This document shows, one piece after another, positions 43,215 to 54,223 of a stretch of 64,000 nt of DNA. This stretch comes from Linum tenue. Its lineage: Eukaryota > Streptophyta > Magnoliopsida > Malpighiales > Linaceae. Both the position numbers and the translations under genes were made by a program. Below the pieces are notes generated by a model, which made no database searches, was not told where the DNA came from, and was given only the letters and a program-made list of their open reading frames with translations. The stretch is taken from positions 84,810,547 to 84,874,546 of the forward strand of contig CAMGYJ010000005.1 in assembly GCA_946122785.1 (NCBI GenBank). The letters run 5' to 3'. Positions within the stretch are counted from its first letter, which is position 1, and every line of letters begins with the position of its first letter.

Positions 43215-45360
43215 CTAATACGCCCGGTGGTACTTCCTTAGATTCTGTGCATTCCATGTTCTTGGAATCTTGTTGCCCCCCAGCTCGCTTAGTTTGAATG
43301 TGTTGGCGCCGACTACTTCGCGGATCAAGTAAGGCCCTTCCCATGTCGAGGCGAGCTTCCAGTGCTTGGGGTCGGGGCGGAAGTTCCGCCGTAGTACTTG
43401 GTCGCCAAGGATCAACTTGTGTGGGACCAGCTTCGCGTTGTGGTACTTGGCTACCTGTTCTTTCATTGCGGCTAGCCTGATGGCTGCCAACTCGCGCCTT
43501 TCTTGTGACAACTCGAGCTCCAGTAGGCGCGCTTCGTCGTTCGCTTCTTCGTCGTACCCAGTGATCCGGTAGGTCGGTATTGTCGTTTCAATGGGGATTA
43601 CCGCGTCAGTGCCATACGTGAGAGCGAAGGGGGTTTCGCCCGTTGCTACCTTGTATGTGGTGCGGTGCGCCCATAGCACCGTGTTGAGCTCGTCCGCCCA
43701 ATTACCCTTGGCTTCATTCAGGCGGGTGTGGAGGCCGTGCAAGATCGCTTTATTGGAGGATTCTGCTTGGCCGTTGGCTTGCGGGTAAGCCACCGATGCG
43801 AATCTTGCGATGGTTCCCACCCCGTCGCAGAAGTCTATCACTTCTGCGCAATCGAATTGCTTCCCATGGTCGAAAATGAGTGCACTTGGGACCCCGAAGC
43901 GCGACAGGATGTTGTTGCGCAAGAAACGGGTTACCTGTTGCGCCGTAATGGATGCCAGCGCTTCGGCTTCGATCCACTTGGTGAAGTAGTCTACTGCCAC
44001 GATTATGTATTCGCGCTTCCCTTTCGCCGTTGGGAAGGGGCCCAAGAGGTCGACACCCCACTGCGCGAAAGGCCATGGGCTCAAGTTGCCCTGAAGCTCG
44101 GTGGCTGGTAAGTGATGTTGACGCGCGTTGACCTGGCATTTGTGGCACTGGTCTACGTAGCTCTTCGTATCTTTCTTGATTCGCGGCCAGTAGTACCCAT
44201 GCAGGAGGATGGTGCGCTCCATGCTACGTGGCCCTGCATGCATTGCGCACAGCCCCTCGTGTATTTCTTGTACTAAGTTGCGCGCCTCTTCTTGCCCGAC
44301 GCATTTGAGGTAGACGCCCGAGTATGACCTTCGGAATAGCTCTCCTTCAATGAGTGTGCAACGAGCTGCCTTTTGCCTCAGCGTCCAAGCTTGCTTAGGG
44401 TCTTCCGGTACTGTCCCATCTTGGAGGTACTTTACGATGGGGTGTCGCCAGTCTTCGTTTGGCATGAGCTGGGTTGCGTTGACTGCTGCTTCCGGGGAGG
44501 TATCTTCTTCTTCCTTTTGGACGGACATAAGACGCGTGGACTCAAAGTCAGTAGCCGTTGCCAGCTTGGATAATGCGTCGGCGTGCGCATTCTCCTCCCT
44601 TGGTACCTGCGCGTACGTTACTGCCTCGAATGTTGTGGCTCTCCGCTTGACGCGTTCCATGTAGTGCGCCAGTGTGTCCTCCTTTGCGTCAAACGCGCCG
44701 TTCAGCTGATTAACCGCCAGGGAGGAGTCAGAGAGCACCCGTATCGATCTTGCCCCCAAGTCGTGAGCGGCCGTCATCCCCGCCAAGATGGCCTCATACT
44801 CCGCGGCGTTGTTTGTTTTCAGCGCTCGGAACCTGATTGCGATTTCGTGCACCACGCCGGCAGGTGTGCGCACCACAACCCCTGCCCCGGCGCCATGTTT
44901 GCTCGCCGCTCCATCGACATAGACTTCCCAGACGCCCTCCGGCGTTGTTTCGAGGGTTACCCCCTCTGCGATGAAGTCTGCAAGGATTTGGGCCTTTATC
45001 GCTGGCCTTGGCGCGTATTGAATGTCGTATTCCGATAGCTCGACCGCCCATTTGACCATGCGCCCAGACACTTCCATCGATGTTAGAATCTTTTTTAGTG
45101 GGAGGTTTGTCAGGACGGTGATTTGGTGCGCTTGGAAGTACGGGCGCAGCTTTTGCGAAGCGCTTACTAGTGCCAAGGCAGCCTTCTCGATCGAGGAATA
45201 TCTTGTTTCCGCGCTGACAAGAGTGCGCGAAGTGTAATACACCGGTTGCTCGGTTCTGCCGTCCCTTCGAGATATCAGTACTGCGCTCACGGCCCTTGTT
45301 GACACGGCGAGATACAAGAAAAGTTTTTCATTAAGCTTGGGGGCAGTTAGTACAGGGGGG
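43215..45360 (-). CDS. Tat polyprotein, 3' part: RNase H, archaeal-type RNase H, integrase
   Basis: Continues the frame of the gag-RT ORF after a one-base loss in the C run (45355-45360). Residue numbers count from the frame's first possible start at 45458. 35-150: RT-linked RNase H (TRAVSAVLISRRDG, YTSRTLVSAETRYSSIEKAA). 178-300: second RNase H, YVDGAASKHGAGAGVVVRTP with NNAAEYEA and DSSLAVNQ, the extra domain typical of the Tat lineage. 400-441: zinc-binding H400, H407, C438, C441. 460-620: integrase core with D470 (WGVDLLGPF), D530 (LIFDHGKQFD) and E566 (NGQAES), so D-35-E spacing is intact. The tail LASTWEGPYLIREVV is the usual GPY/F-like end. All catalytic residues look present. Stop at 43215. 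Confidence 0.93.
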
Positions 45361-48300
45361 ATACAAGATACGCCTTTAGCTCTTGGAACGCTGCTTCGCA
45401 TTCCGCAGACCATGTGAAGCGTGTCCCGTTCTTGAGTGTTTGGAAGAAGGGCGCACACTTGTCGGCGGATCGTGGTATGAATCTCCCCAGTGCCGCTATC
45501 TTGCCATTCAGAGATTGGATTTCCAGCGCGTTCCGAGGCGCCCGTAGTTGTTGGACCGCGGTGATTTGCTTCGGGTCGACCTCTATGCCGCGCTTAGTTA
45601 TCATGAAACCGAGAAATTTCCCCGATTCCGCTCCAAAGACGCACTTGAGTGGGTTGAGGCGAAGGCTGTGCTGACGGAGAGCTTCGAAAGTCTCGCGCAG
45701 GTCCTCCAGGTGCGACTTGCCCGCCTTCGTCTTGACGATGAGGTCGTCTACATATGCCTCGATGTTCCGCCCGATTTGTCGCGAGAAAACCGTGTCAATC
45801 ATTCTCTGATATGTCGCGCCCGCGTTTTTCAATCCGAACGGCATCCCCACGAAGCAGAAGTTCCCGAACGGTGTCATGAACGCCGTCTTTTCTTCGTCTT
45901 CCACGGACATGGGGATTTGGTGGTATCCGGAGAACATGTCGAGGAAGGACAGTGTCTCGTGGTCGGCGGTCGCGTCGATCAGCTGGTCAATACGTGGCAG
46001 GGGATAAGGGTCTCCTGGGCACACTTTGTTGATCGTGGTGTAGTCGACGCACATCCGCCAGGCTCCCGACGATTTCTTGACCAAGACCACGTTTGCCAGC
46101 CACTTTGGATACTTTACGGGTCGGATTAATCCGGCCGCTAGTAGGCGCGCCACCTCTTCTTCTATCGCCTTCAGCTTATCGCCCGTGAAGGATCTCCGCC
46201 CTTGTTGCCTTGGCTCTGCGTTGGCTGGGACTGCAAGACTATGTTGGGCCACCTCCCTGGGCACTCCTGGCATGTCTTCTGTGCACCACGTGAACAGCTC
46301 CTTGTACTCCTTCAGCAGCGTCACGAGCGGCTCGATTGCGTCACTGCTGACGTGAGTGGAGATGCGTATCTTCCTAGTCGGCTCGGCGGGATCCAACGCG
46401 ACCTCAAAATCAGAATCCATGGACTCCGGTCGGGGCTCTTCCGCCCTTGTGTCGACGATGTTGGTTTGTCGAGTCACAACGCGGTCCTCCCATGTCGTTC
46501 CCCGCGCTTCCCCTACTCCTCTCTGTGTCGGGAACTTGAGTTTCTGGTGGCACGTCGACGGGAGGGCCATGAACCTCGCGAGGAAAGGCCGGCCAAGGAT
46601 GCCGTTGTGCGCCGATTCACAATTGACGATCGTGAACTCTACTTGCTTGGAGACACGAGGCTCCTGGTCGCCGACCACCACAGGGAGGGTGACCACTCCA
46701 ATTACCGGGACTCTGGTTCCAGAGAAGCCAACCAGGTTGCCTTGCGCGCGCCTGATTAGGCGCGGGTCGATGTCCATTTTGTCAATGGTACTCTGGAAGA
46801 GGATGTCCGCCGCGCTACCCCCATCTATCAGGAGGCGGTGGGTCTTGCAGGCGGCGATTAGCGCGGTGACAATGAGTGGCTCCTCTGATGGGACTCCTTG
46901 TGGGAATTCCGAGTCATCAAAGCTCAGGTTGAACTTTGTCGGCGCGTCGACGGCCGCGCACTCCGTCGCGCGCTCCCGCTTGGTTTTCTTCTGGGGACGA
47001 TCTCCTTCAACCGTCACCACCCCGATTTCCTTGCGCACTACATACGCGCCCGCGTCATCGTCGTATTCGGCTTGTGGTGGTGGTGGCGGCGGGTTCTGTG
47101 GGGCCTCAACTTGTTCTTTCTTCACGTGAACGAATTCGGTTAGCAATCCTCGCCGTACGAGGCCCTCTATCTCGTACCTCAGCTCTCGGCAGTCTTCCGT
47201 CTGGTGCCCCGTTGCTCTGTGGAATTCACAATGCCTATTGGGATTGCGCATGTAGGGTTGGGATTTCAACGGGGCAGGCCAATTGAGCTTGTAACCCTTC
47301 TCGCGGAGGACGTGGAACACATTCCTCACGGAGTCATTAAGGGGAGTGTAGGCGTTGGGCGCGCGCCTGTCTGGCGATCGCCCGCGCTGCGCCTGCTCTG
47401 GTGGGGGAGGAGGGACGCGCTTTGGGCCACTGTGCATCTGCAGCAGTTGGTCTCGTGGGATTGGGGCAGGAGGCTGACGACGTGCCTGTTCTTCTCGCAG
47501 CATTTTTGCTGGTTCGAAGCGCCTGACGGATCCTGCGCCCAGGGTTTCTTCCAACGTGATCGCCTTTTCGATCTTCATCTCCAACTCTGTCGACAGCGTA
47601 ACGGGCCTTTTTGCTAACGCCCGTTTGAGCTCCATATTGTTGGTGGCCTCCAAGAGGTGATGGGCGGCCGTTTCAGGGGTAAGGTCGCGGACAGCCATTG
47701 CGACCCTGGACCATCTGGCGTAGAAAGCTCTCAGGCCTTCTCCATCTTTTTGCCTGACATCTATCAGGGCCTTGAGGTGAAGTGGACGCCGTTTCTGGGA
47801 CGCGAACTTTGTTGTGAACAGAAGTATGAACTCCTCGAATGAGCGGATGATTCCGTTCGGGAGGCGGTTGTACCAGTCGAGGCATATGCCGGTGAATGTC
47901 GACGGGAAGGTTCTGCACAGCGCGGCGTTGGAGTTGGTTTGGAGTTGCATACGCAAGCAGAAGGTGCTTACATGGTCTTCCGGATCGGTCGTGCCGTTGT
48001 ACGTTGGGAGGGTGGGTGTTGCTCCTGTTAGGTTCTCCGCCATGATTTGTGCGCTCAGTGGCTGGTGGAGGACCCTTTTGGGCGGGTTGGGTCGGTATTG
48101 CGGAGACAGGTGTTGCTCTAAGAAGCTGAGGTCCGCCCGCCCTGGTAGTTCGACTCCCGGCGCTTCGTATGCGGGGAGTTCCGTTGGCGCGCGTTGGGGC
48201 AGCTGGGCTGTGCCCGACGTTTCTCCCAAGGCTGGCTGAGGCGCGACCATCAAGGCTTGTTGAGGTGCGTCCGCTGCCGCGCCTATCATTGGCGCGCTCT

Positions 48301-48526
48301 CCCTGCTTGTCATGAGCGCGATGACTTGGCTCATTTGTTTCTGCATGTCGGCTATGACGTTGTTTTGCTTCGTTATCAAATCTCTCATTTCTTTGGCTGT
48401 CAGCTCGGGCTCCTCTTCTTCGATGAGCACAGCGTTGAGGTTGTTGGCTTCCGCGAACGCCCTCGGGTCAGTCATTGCCTTGATCGGCGTTGCTTGGTCA
48501 GGTTGGTCGTGGTTGTGCTCTGCCAT
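45347..48526 (-). CDS. Tat polyprotein, 5' part: gag, protease, reverse transcriptase (1059 aa)
   Basis: ATG at 48526, 30 bases or so after the primer site. Residues 1-70: acidic with a short coiled coil. 165-335: gag core (LPTYNGTTDPEDHVSTFCLR, WYNRLPNGIIRSFEEF). 433-446: a modified zinc knuckle, CEFHRATGHQTEDC, typical of Tat/Ogre gag. 551-650: protease with LLIDGGSAADILF (D568) and NGILGRPFLA. 785-985: RT, with WRMCVDYTTINKVCPGDPYP, FSGYHQIPM and the catalytic YVDD at 925-928. The frame ends early at SPLY* because the C run at 45355-45360 has six C; seven would carry it into RNase H and integrase. That is the only break, and could be a true mutation or a base-calling slip. Confidence 0.95.
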   Translation of the reverse strand: MAEHNHDQPDQATPIKAMTDPRAFAEANNLNAVLIEEEEPELTAKEMRDLITKQNNVIADMQKQMSQVIALMTSRESAPMIGAAADAPQQALMVAPQPALGETSGTAQLPQRAPTELPAYEAPGVELPGRADLSFLEQHLSPQYRPNPPKRVLHQPLSAQIMAENLTGATPTLPTYNGTTDPEDHVSTFCLRMQLQTNSNAALCRTFPSTFTGICLDWYNRLPNGIIRSFEEFILLFTTKFASQKRRPLHLKALIDVRQKDGEGLRAFYARWSRVAMAVRDLTPETAAHHLLEATNNMELKRALAKRPVTLSTELEMKIEKAITLEETLGAGSVRRFEPAKMLREEQARRQPPAPIPRDQLLQMHSGPKRVPPPPPEQAQRGRSPDRRAPNAYTPLNDSVRNVFHVLREKGYKLNWPAPLKSQPYMRNPNRHCEFHRATGHQTEDCRELRYEIEGLVRRGLLTEFVHVKKEQVEAPQNPPPPPPQAEYDDDAGAYVVRKEIGVVTVEGDRPQKKTKRERATECAAVDAPTKFNLSFDDSEFPQGVPSEEPLIVTALIAACKTHRLLIDGGSAADILFQSTIDKMDIDPRLIRRAQGNLVGFSGTRVPVIGVVTLPVVVGDQEPRVSKQVEFTIVNCESAHNGILGRPFLARFMALPSTCHQKLKFPTQRGVGEARGTTWEDRVVTRQTNIVDTRAEEPRPESMDSDFEVALDPAEPTRKIRISTHVSSDAIEPLVTLLKEYKELFTWCTEDMPGVPREVAQHSLAVPANAEPRQQGRRSFTGDKLKAIEEEVARLLAAGLIRPVKYPKWLANVVLVKKSSGAWRMCVDYTTINKVCPGDPYPLPRIDQLIDATADHETLSFLDMFSGYHQIPMSVEDEEKTAFMTPFGNFCFVGMPFGLKNAGATYQRMIDTVFSRQIGRNIEAYVDDLIVKTKAGKSHLEDLRETFEALRQHSLRLNPLKCVFGAESGKFLGFMITKRGIEVDPKQITAVQQLRAPRNALEIQSLNGKIAALGRFIPRSADKCAPFFQTLKNGTRFTWSAECEAAFQELKAYLVSPLY

Positions 48527-48550
48527 TGGGGGTTTTCTTTAGCGTTTCTT

Positions 48551-48572
48551 CTTGGCCCCACGGTGGGCTCCA
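48551..48572 (-). other. Primer binding site of the Tat element
   Basis: On minus tggagcccaccgtggggcca, two bases after the 5' LTR end; close to the tggcgcccaccgtggggc form usual in this lineage. Confidence 0.8.
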
Positions 48573-48574
48573 AT

Positions 48575-49195
48575 TGTTTGAACCTAACTGAGTGTAGGAG
48601 TGAGGTTCGAGTGTGAGTTCGGGTCAAGAAGAAACGCAAGTGCTCGGGTTGATCGGAGGAACGTGAGTTAGAGAGAGGGTGAGAACGAGGGTCAGAACTT
48701 TTAGAAAGAGAAGTTGTTGCTATAGAGAGAGAATGGTGAAAAATGCCATCCCCTCACCCACCATAGTAAATGCCGTATTTATAGGCTCCGTTGTGGTGGG
48801 TGAGTGGTTGACTCAAGTGGGGATACAACGATGTGACTATTGGGACACAATGATGTGACCACTGGCACACTAAGGATTTTAGGCCCTGTCCAGGCCATCC
48901 CTCTACCTAGGACGTGTCAGAGACCTGTCAATGGCCCTGATGTGACTACCTCCAGGGAAGGAAAGCTACGCTCCCCTTCTCTCTTGGCTTGGCCTACACT
49001 ATGCTCTCCCTCGGCGCTTGTAACTCACCTCGCGCCTAAGCTCTTCGCGCCAAGACGTGGTTGACTACGATGAGGCGTGGCGCTCGGGGTCTTCGCGTTG
49101 CCATGTCTGGGTCCATCCAGTCGCGCCCTGTTCCTCGACGTGGCCGGGCCCGACTTGTTCTTTGGCGCGGCTAGGCCCGAGTCACATGCCCAACA
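48575..49195 (-). repeat. 5' LTR of the Tat element
   Basis: Same 621-bp length as the other LTR. TATA box tataaata on minus at 48783-48776. Differences seen: cccaccatag/cccaccgtag, gggacaca/gggataca, cctacact/cctacgct and ctcgacgt/ctcgacat. Confidence 0.93.
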
Positions 49196-49336
49196 GAAGG
49201 CTAAACCGATGGGCGTTTTTTATTGGTATAACGGTTGAACTACGATTAAACTACGATTTTACCATAAAATACCCTACCGCTGACTTTTCCGATACGATTT
49301 CCGGTATGGTTTCATGGACCAGGAGACAACGGGAGC

Positions 49337-49529
49337 TCGAAAACACTCACCGACCGGGAAAGAACCAAACTCGAGGACCCACCATAATAGTGAAGCCAAA
49401 TATGGCAAGTCCCACAACGATAATGGAACATGAAACCCACCACGAGGTAAGATGCACCGGATTATGTGGAGGAGCTAGCAATCGACCAGAGAACTTCGAC
49501 AAAATTGGTAGCATGGGCGGACCTATGTT
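49337..49529. other. Short flank, no gene
   Basis: No recognisable coding; continues the DNA that lay at 38189 before the insertions. Confidence 0.4.
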
Positions 49530-50624
49530 TAGTGGCGTAGCCAGAAAATTGGTTAAGGTAGGTCGAAAGTAAAAAAAATAACCATGACTTATATTAATAT
49601 TCAATGACGATGTATTTTTATATTCTAAATAGTATTTGAAATACATTGTCATTTAAATTTTTATGTAACCAACCATAAAACCACTCATGATTTCATCTCT
49701 CATACATAATAAGTTGTGGAGTGTGTTCTTCACGTAAAGTTCATTACAGAAATTTCGGTATGTGTAGAGAACAAACAATAAATGTAGGGGAATTCAAAAG
49801 CCTATTAGGGATTTGATGGGAAAATAGAGGCATATAGTATTTTATTTTCGTTTATGGAAGTTCCACTACATATTAAACTACACTGATGTCAATCTTAATC
49901 GGCTAATTGCTTGTAGTGACATCAACTAATTGCTTGTAGTTTCGTGGTTAAAATCTTTCAATTTAATATTAAGTTTCTTGCTTCAATATTCCATTTCAGC
50001 CGTGTCAATGTTAATTTTAGTGTTTGCTCATTGTTGGCTACCAAGGTGGTGCAGCTGACCCACCTTGGTATGTTGTGGCTCGGTCACTGCCTATGTTGTC
50101 CTATGGGTATTCAAGTGACAAACCTTAGTTCTATAAATGGGACACAAAGTTAGTGAATTTGTTTTTTGATGATATATAGTATTGAACTCAATATTATTTG
50201 ACAACTCTTGAAATTTAAATTGAATCTTTTCCTTATAATACAGTTATAAAATTTTAGAATACTAATGTGTTTGTTAGCAGTACTATATTAAGAACGTGAA
50301 TTAATTTTCAAATATATTAGTTTTTCAAAATTCACTTTATTAATTCTTATGTTCCTCTTTTGAAAAAACCTTTAACAACCCGACTCCATCAAATTCTTAT
50401 CGAATAAAATATCAATTTATGGATAATTTCTTGGCTGCATATATCGAAAGAGGTGCAAGACTGCAAGTCATAACATAAATAATTGATATATAGAAATTCA
50501 AAAAATATGAAAACACGTATGATTTGTTGTTCAAAACTATTATATTATTGTTCAATTTGAACTAAATTTTGTTATATATATATATTCTTGAACACCCTCA
50601 AAAGATTTTCTGGGTCCGCCACTG
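49530..50624. mobile_element. hAT-like remnant, about 1.1 kb
   Basis: Inverted termini: tagtggcgtagccagaaaat at the left and the reverse of cagtggcggacccagaaaat at the right. The cagtggcgga(t)ccag terminus is shared with the element at 53066. Interior AT-rich, no coding. Flanks ctatgtt and actaatag do not match, so the TSD is lost or the ends are slightly off. Confidence 0.5.
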
Positions 50625-51059
50625 ACTAATAGCCATGCATGCAGGTGCGATGACGATGGGAATATCGTGGGGAAGGCGGACTCACCTGTCTTCAAGCCAG
50701 CAATATTAGGAGGTTCAGCGAAAGAGGTGAAGCTCGGCACCGTCGCTGACAGAGGCGATGGCGTCTGGGTATGAGAGTCTTCTGTGCTTCTTCTTCATCT
50801 TTAGAAGTTTCCCTTTCTCCACTTGCTTTTTGAGCCTGATCTAGTTGCATGGAGCCTAGGAGGCCAAACCCATGGGTTTCCAAATCACCGCACCACTACG
50901 GATGACGTGGTTGCTGTAGGGAAAGACTCCCTTGAGGAAGAGAAGCACGGAAGTCTAAGAGGGTGCCAAGGATGGGGTCATGGGGATGTCAAGGAAAAAT
51001 GAGTTACATTAACATTGTTCAAGAGATAACTTGATATGAATTGATATGATATGAATGAC
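50625..51059. other. Non-coding; gene-like patch
   Basis: 50640-50960 is less AT-rich and may be an exon remnant on either strand, but no frame is convincing. 51030-51059 starts a gatatgaatgac simple repeat that also occurs right of the CACTA element. Confidence 0.35.
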
Positions 51060-52229
51060 CACAACAAGAAAAATTGTCGTTTAGTGTTGGTTATTTCTTA
51101 TACTTTGTATCAGTTTTAACCAACACAAAAAATTATGCCAGTTGACTTAACCGACACGAAACCTGCCAACACCAACCCAATTCGTGTCGATTATTGACAA
51201 CCGCCGAAGTAACCGATACAAATTTTTTTTATGTCCGCTATTTTACGTCGATTGAACCGAATTAAATAATTTCTTAGGAAAAATATTTTCAAAGTTATAT
51301 TAATTGTGCGTGTCGCTTAAACCGACTCAAATGATCGACACAAATTATAGCAGATTGCTGCCTCATCGCTACCATCTACAACCCATATTGGCGACGAATC
51401 TACCTTTCACTCGCCCACATACCCCCAAGAAGAAAAAACCCAGAAATCGTAGAGAACCTAGATCCCATTCTTGAGGAAACATAGAAACCAAAAACCTAGA
51501 AAACCCAATCTATTTCGTACAAATCAACCGACAAAACCATACAAATCCCACCTTTCTTTTTCGTACAAAACCCCAGAAACACAAAAAGCCAAAATGACAA
51601 TCTTCATTATCTCCACCACAGATCCCAACTTATGGTGACAAAATCAACGCCAATTCTGACAGACGACGACTGGGAGTCGTGGTTGAAACAACCCGATCCT
51701 TTTAACCAAACCAAAATAACTCTAGCTCCAGAGCTGATTTAAAATAACCTCAAAAAATTATCATTAAAACAAATACAATTGAATCCTCTTCAAATGAAAT
51801 ATCAAATGCAATGCCCTAAACACGTGGGCGACCTCAACCAAACGCTTAAACAACTTATACTATGAACTTTGAACCATGAATCTCCAGTACATGTACTCAA
51901 AATCATGAACATAAAATAACTAATTAAATCTGACTCTAGCTCCTCGCCGAGCTCCCCTCGATCTCGTCCACTCTGGTGCGACTTCTCTTCTCGCCTTGCC
52001 TCTTCTCAAAATCCACCTCTGCTAACCCTTCCTCAACCTGGTGAGTGAGAAGAGGTCAGTCTCGTCATTACTTTCTATGGTCTTTGCCCTAAGAAACCTC
52101 AATACTAAAACATGTTATTAGCGTTTCCTTTCCTTAGATGAAAGTTGTTCTCGCTTTCATCCTCAATACTTTATTCCAACCTTAACTCATAGAAGTTCTC
52201 TACTTCTATCTTAACTTATACACCTAAAA

Positions 52230-52455
52230 CTAGGGTCCACCGCATTACGTATTGTGGTCCGGTGTCCCTACCCTAGTATGTCAACCGCATTACGTCTCGT
52301 CGTCCGGTTGCATACCCAAATCGGGAATGGCACTGCGTTACGTCTTGCCGTCCAGTCCATGCCCGGTAAAATACTGCGTTACGTCTCACCGTCTAGTAGT
52401 GATCCCAACATACTCGATCAACTGGTGCGTTACGTCTCGTCGTCCAGCAGTGATC
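52230..52455. repeat. Hairpin array in the 3' LTR, five units
   Basis: Core cgttacgtctcgccgtc (with substitutions) repeats at about 52242, 52286, 52336, 52376 and 52428. The flanks of each core pair with each other: ccaccg/cggtg, caaccg/cggttg, gcactg/cagtcc, atactg/tagtagt and gatcaactg/cagtgatc. See the solo LTR array for the cleanest copies. Confidence 0.8.
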
Positions 52456-53065
52456 CGACTATCTACCACATCCAGTAGTGGTCCAACCGCCCAGGGGTTC
52501 CCTTTCTATCAACTATACATTACACACACACACATACATTCATTCATACATAGCACAATGCGTGCCTCGACCTTCAGAAGGCGATGGGATGCATCACACA
52601 CCTAATCGCGCATTACTAAAAAATAAGCTAAATAATAACTTGAAACGAAAAAGAATAAACTAAAAAGACCTCGACAGAGATTTTACCCCCTTTACACTAC
52701 CTCTTTAGTCACGCCAACGTCCGAATGTTTACGCTCAAGCTCCATATGCTTTTCCTCCTTCTGCTCCTCCTCTATCAGTTCCTCCTTTTCCTCTTCGACA
52801 ATCCCCACCGTTGGAGCTCCGCCGCCATTATCTCCAAGGTCTCTTCTCTGGCCACAATTCGGTGGCCAACTTCGAACCGCTGACACCCCGGGTCGTCTAG
52901 GAGTAAAGGGTCGGGGCCTCTCCATCTCATCACCACCCCACAGTCACCATCGTCGTTGCTAAGTTCTCGGACTTCCTCCCAACTCCCTCGGTCACGGCTC
53001 TTCATCTCCTACTCACCGGCGTGAACCTCTTCATCGCTTGCTTCGCCTTGCGGGGAGATAGTAAC

Positions 53066-53702
53066 CAGCGAGGGATCCAGAACATAGTAGAGCACTGGGC
53101 CACATTTCAATAGAAAATTAGAGACCATAAAAAATAACCATATTTTTTTACAATGTCAATTGTACACGACGATATATTAATTGAACGAATTCATTAATAA
53201 TGGAGTCATTCATACCAATAACATACTCTCTTCAAATAAAATAGTTAAGCAATCGGCGACATATTCAAAGCTCGTTTTGTTGGGCAAATCATTTTTTACA
53301 TGTTTCATTGTTGAAAAATTTATCTACATAGTAGTCGTTGAAATGGGCAACATCAACACTAGACAAATCAATCGACTAATCAATTTATATTGTGTGTCCA
53401 TCCCAATTTCCACGGGTTGCTTTAGTGAATTTTCGAGGGAAAAAACCTTATATTTCTTTTAGTCTTTTACATTTTGGACTTTTAGAAGTTTAGGTTTCAG
53501 TGTTTATTTTTTTTAGACAAAAATCATAGAGTAGTGATTTGAACATGTTCATCTAAACTATTTTTCTAGTTACACACAATTCTATTATTATAACACTTGG
53601 CCGAATGTCTAAAATAAAAAATTCATATGGAATATACTAGCTCCGGATCCAAACGAGGGTCGGGCCGTGGCTCGGGTTGGCCACCCCCTGGATCCGCCAC
53701 TG
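53066..53702. mobile_element. hAT-like element inside the 3' LTR (637 bp)
   Basis: Termini cagcgagggatccag and ctggatccgccactg are inverted repeats. Flanking 8-mers atagtaac (53058-53065) and atagggac (53703-53710) agree at six of eight. Same terminus family as 49530-50624. No coding. Confidence 0.6.
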
Positions 53703-54091
53703 ATAGGGACGAGATGGTGAGAGGGGTCGCTCCTTGCTTGGGGAGGGAGTTCCCTTCTTGCCAGCTGCTGCTGCTTGCACTGTGTCGTGAGGGGAGGAGC
53801 CAGATGGGAACAAGGAACACTGGGGTGGTTTCTTTCTCCCGTTGTTGCGTGCTTTGCTGGGGAACCGGGTCGACTGGATGGTGAACGTCTGTGGCAGCTG
53901 CAAAGGAGGCCGACTGCTTCTTTCTCTGATGATCTGCGATGGGGAAAAGAAGAGGATTCCGATGCTTGGGTTCTTTCTTTCTTCCCCTTCGTACTATACT
54001 GCTGGGGAAAGGGGAAGGGAACGTGACGTTTTTGGGGGAAAAGGTTAAGTGCTGCTCGACCCTTTTTGGCCGACTATACATATTTTTTTTA

Positions 54092-54131
<40 letters not shown>

Positions 54132-54223
54132 CTAATTAACGGTTACAATCCTCTGTACATAACCGTCAATCCAATCGCTCGTTTAATATGGTCGAACCTG
54201 AACCCAAATGTCGGGGTGTTACA

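Larger units (their letters stand above)
38257..49195 (-). mobile_element. Tat-lineage Ty3/gypsy retrotransposon (10.9 kb), young, near-intact
   Basis: Two 621-bp LTRs (38257-38877 and 48575-49195); I counted about four differences. Perfect 5-bp TSD gaagg at 38252-38256 and 49196-49200. On the minus strand the order is 5' LTR, primer site, gag-protease-RT (48526-45347), RNase H-integrase (to 43215), a tandem repeat, an antisense gene on plus (39833-42494), a purine tract, then the 3' LTR. The Tat assignment rests on the LIDGGS protease, the second archaeal-type RNase H before integrase, and the antisense ORF. It is clearly more GC-rich than its surroundings. One frameshift in pol and two lesions in the antisense gene are the only damage I found. 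Confidence 0.95.
38199..49327. mobile_element. Small Mutator-like element split by the Tat retrotransposon
   Basis: TSD aacgggagc (9 bp) at 38190-38198 and 49328-49336. Termini are inverted: left gtccatgaaaccgtacc, right (reversed) gtccatgaaaccatacc, with a few extra bases outside on the right. Without the retrotransposon it would be only about 185 bp. The Tat element sits inside with its own 5-bp TSD. Confidence 0.75.
51684..54223 (-). repeat. 3' LTR of the LARD-like element (2540 bp)
   Basis: Longer than its partner by about 1.1 kb because of extra sequence from about 52755 to 53830, which includes a hAT-like insertion at 53066-53702. Contains a five-unit hairpin array at 52230-52455 and a (aat)n(att)n palindrome at about 54090-54131. 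Confidence 0.8.

Noticed and set aside
46356..47129. 257-codon plus-strand frame and several others of 140-190 codons within 43.5-48.6 kb
   Set aside because: Antisense shadows of the GC-rich Tat polyprotein; no domain and no promoter, unlike the aORF.
49530..50624. Firm hAT element call
   Set aside because: Inverted termini are present but flanking 8-mers do not match, so it is kept only at moderate confidence.
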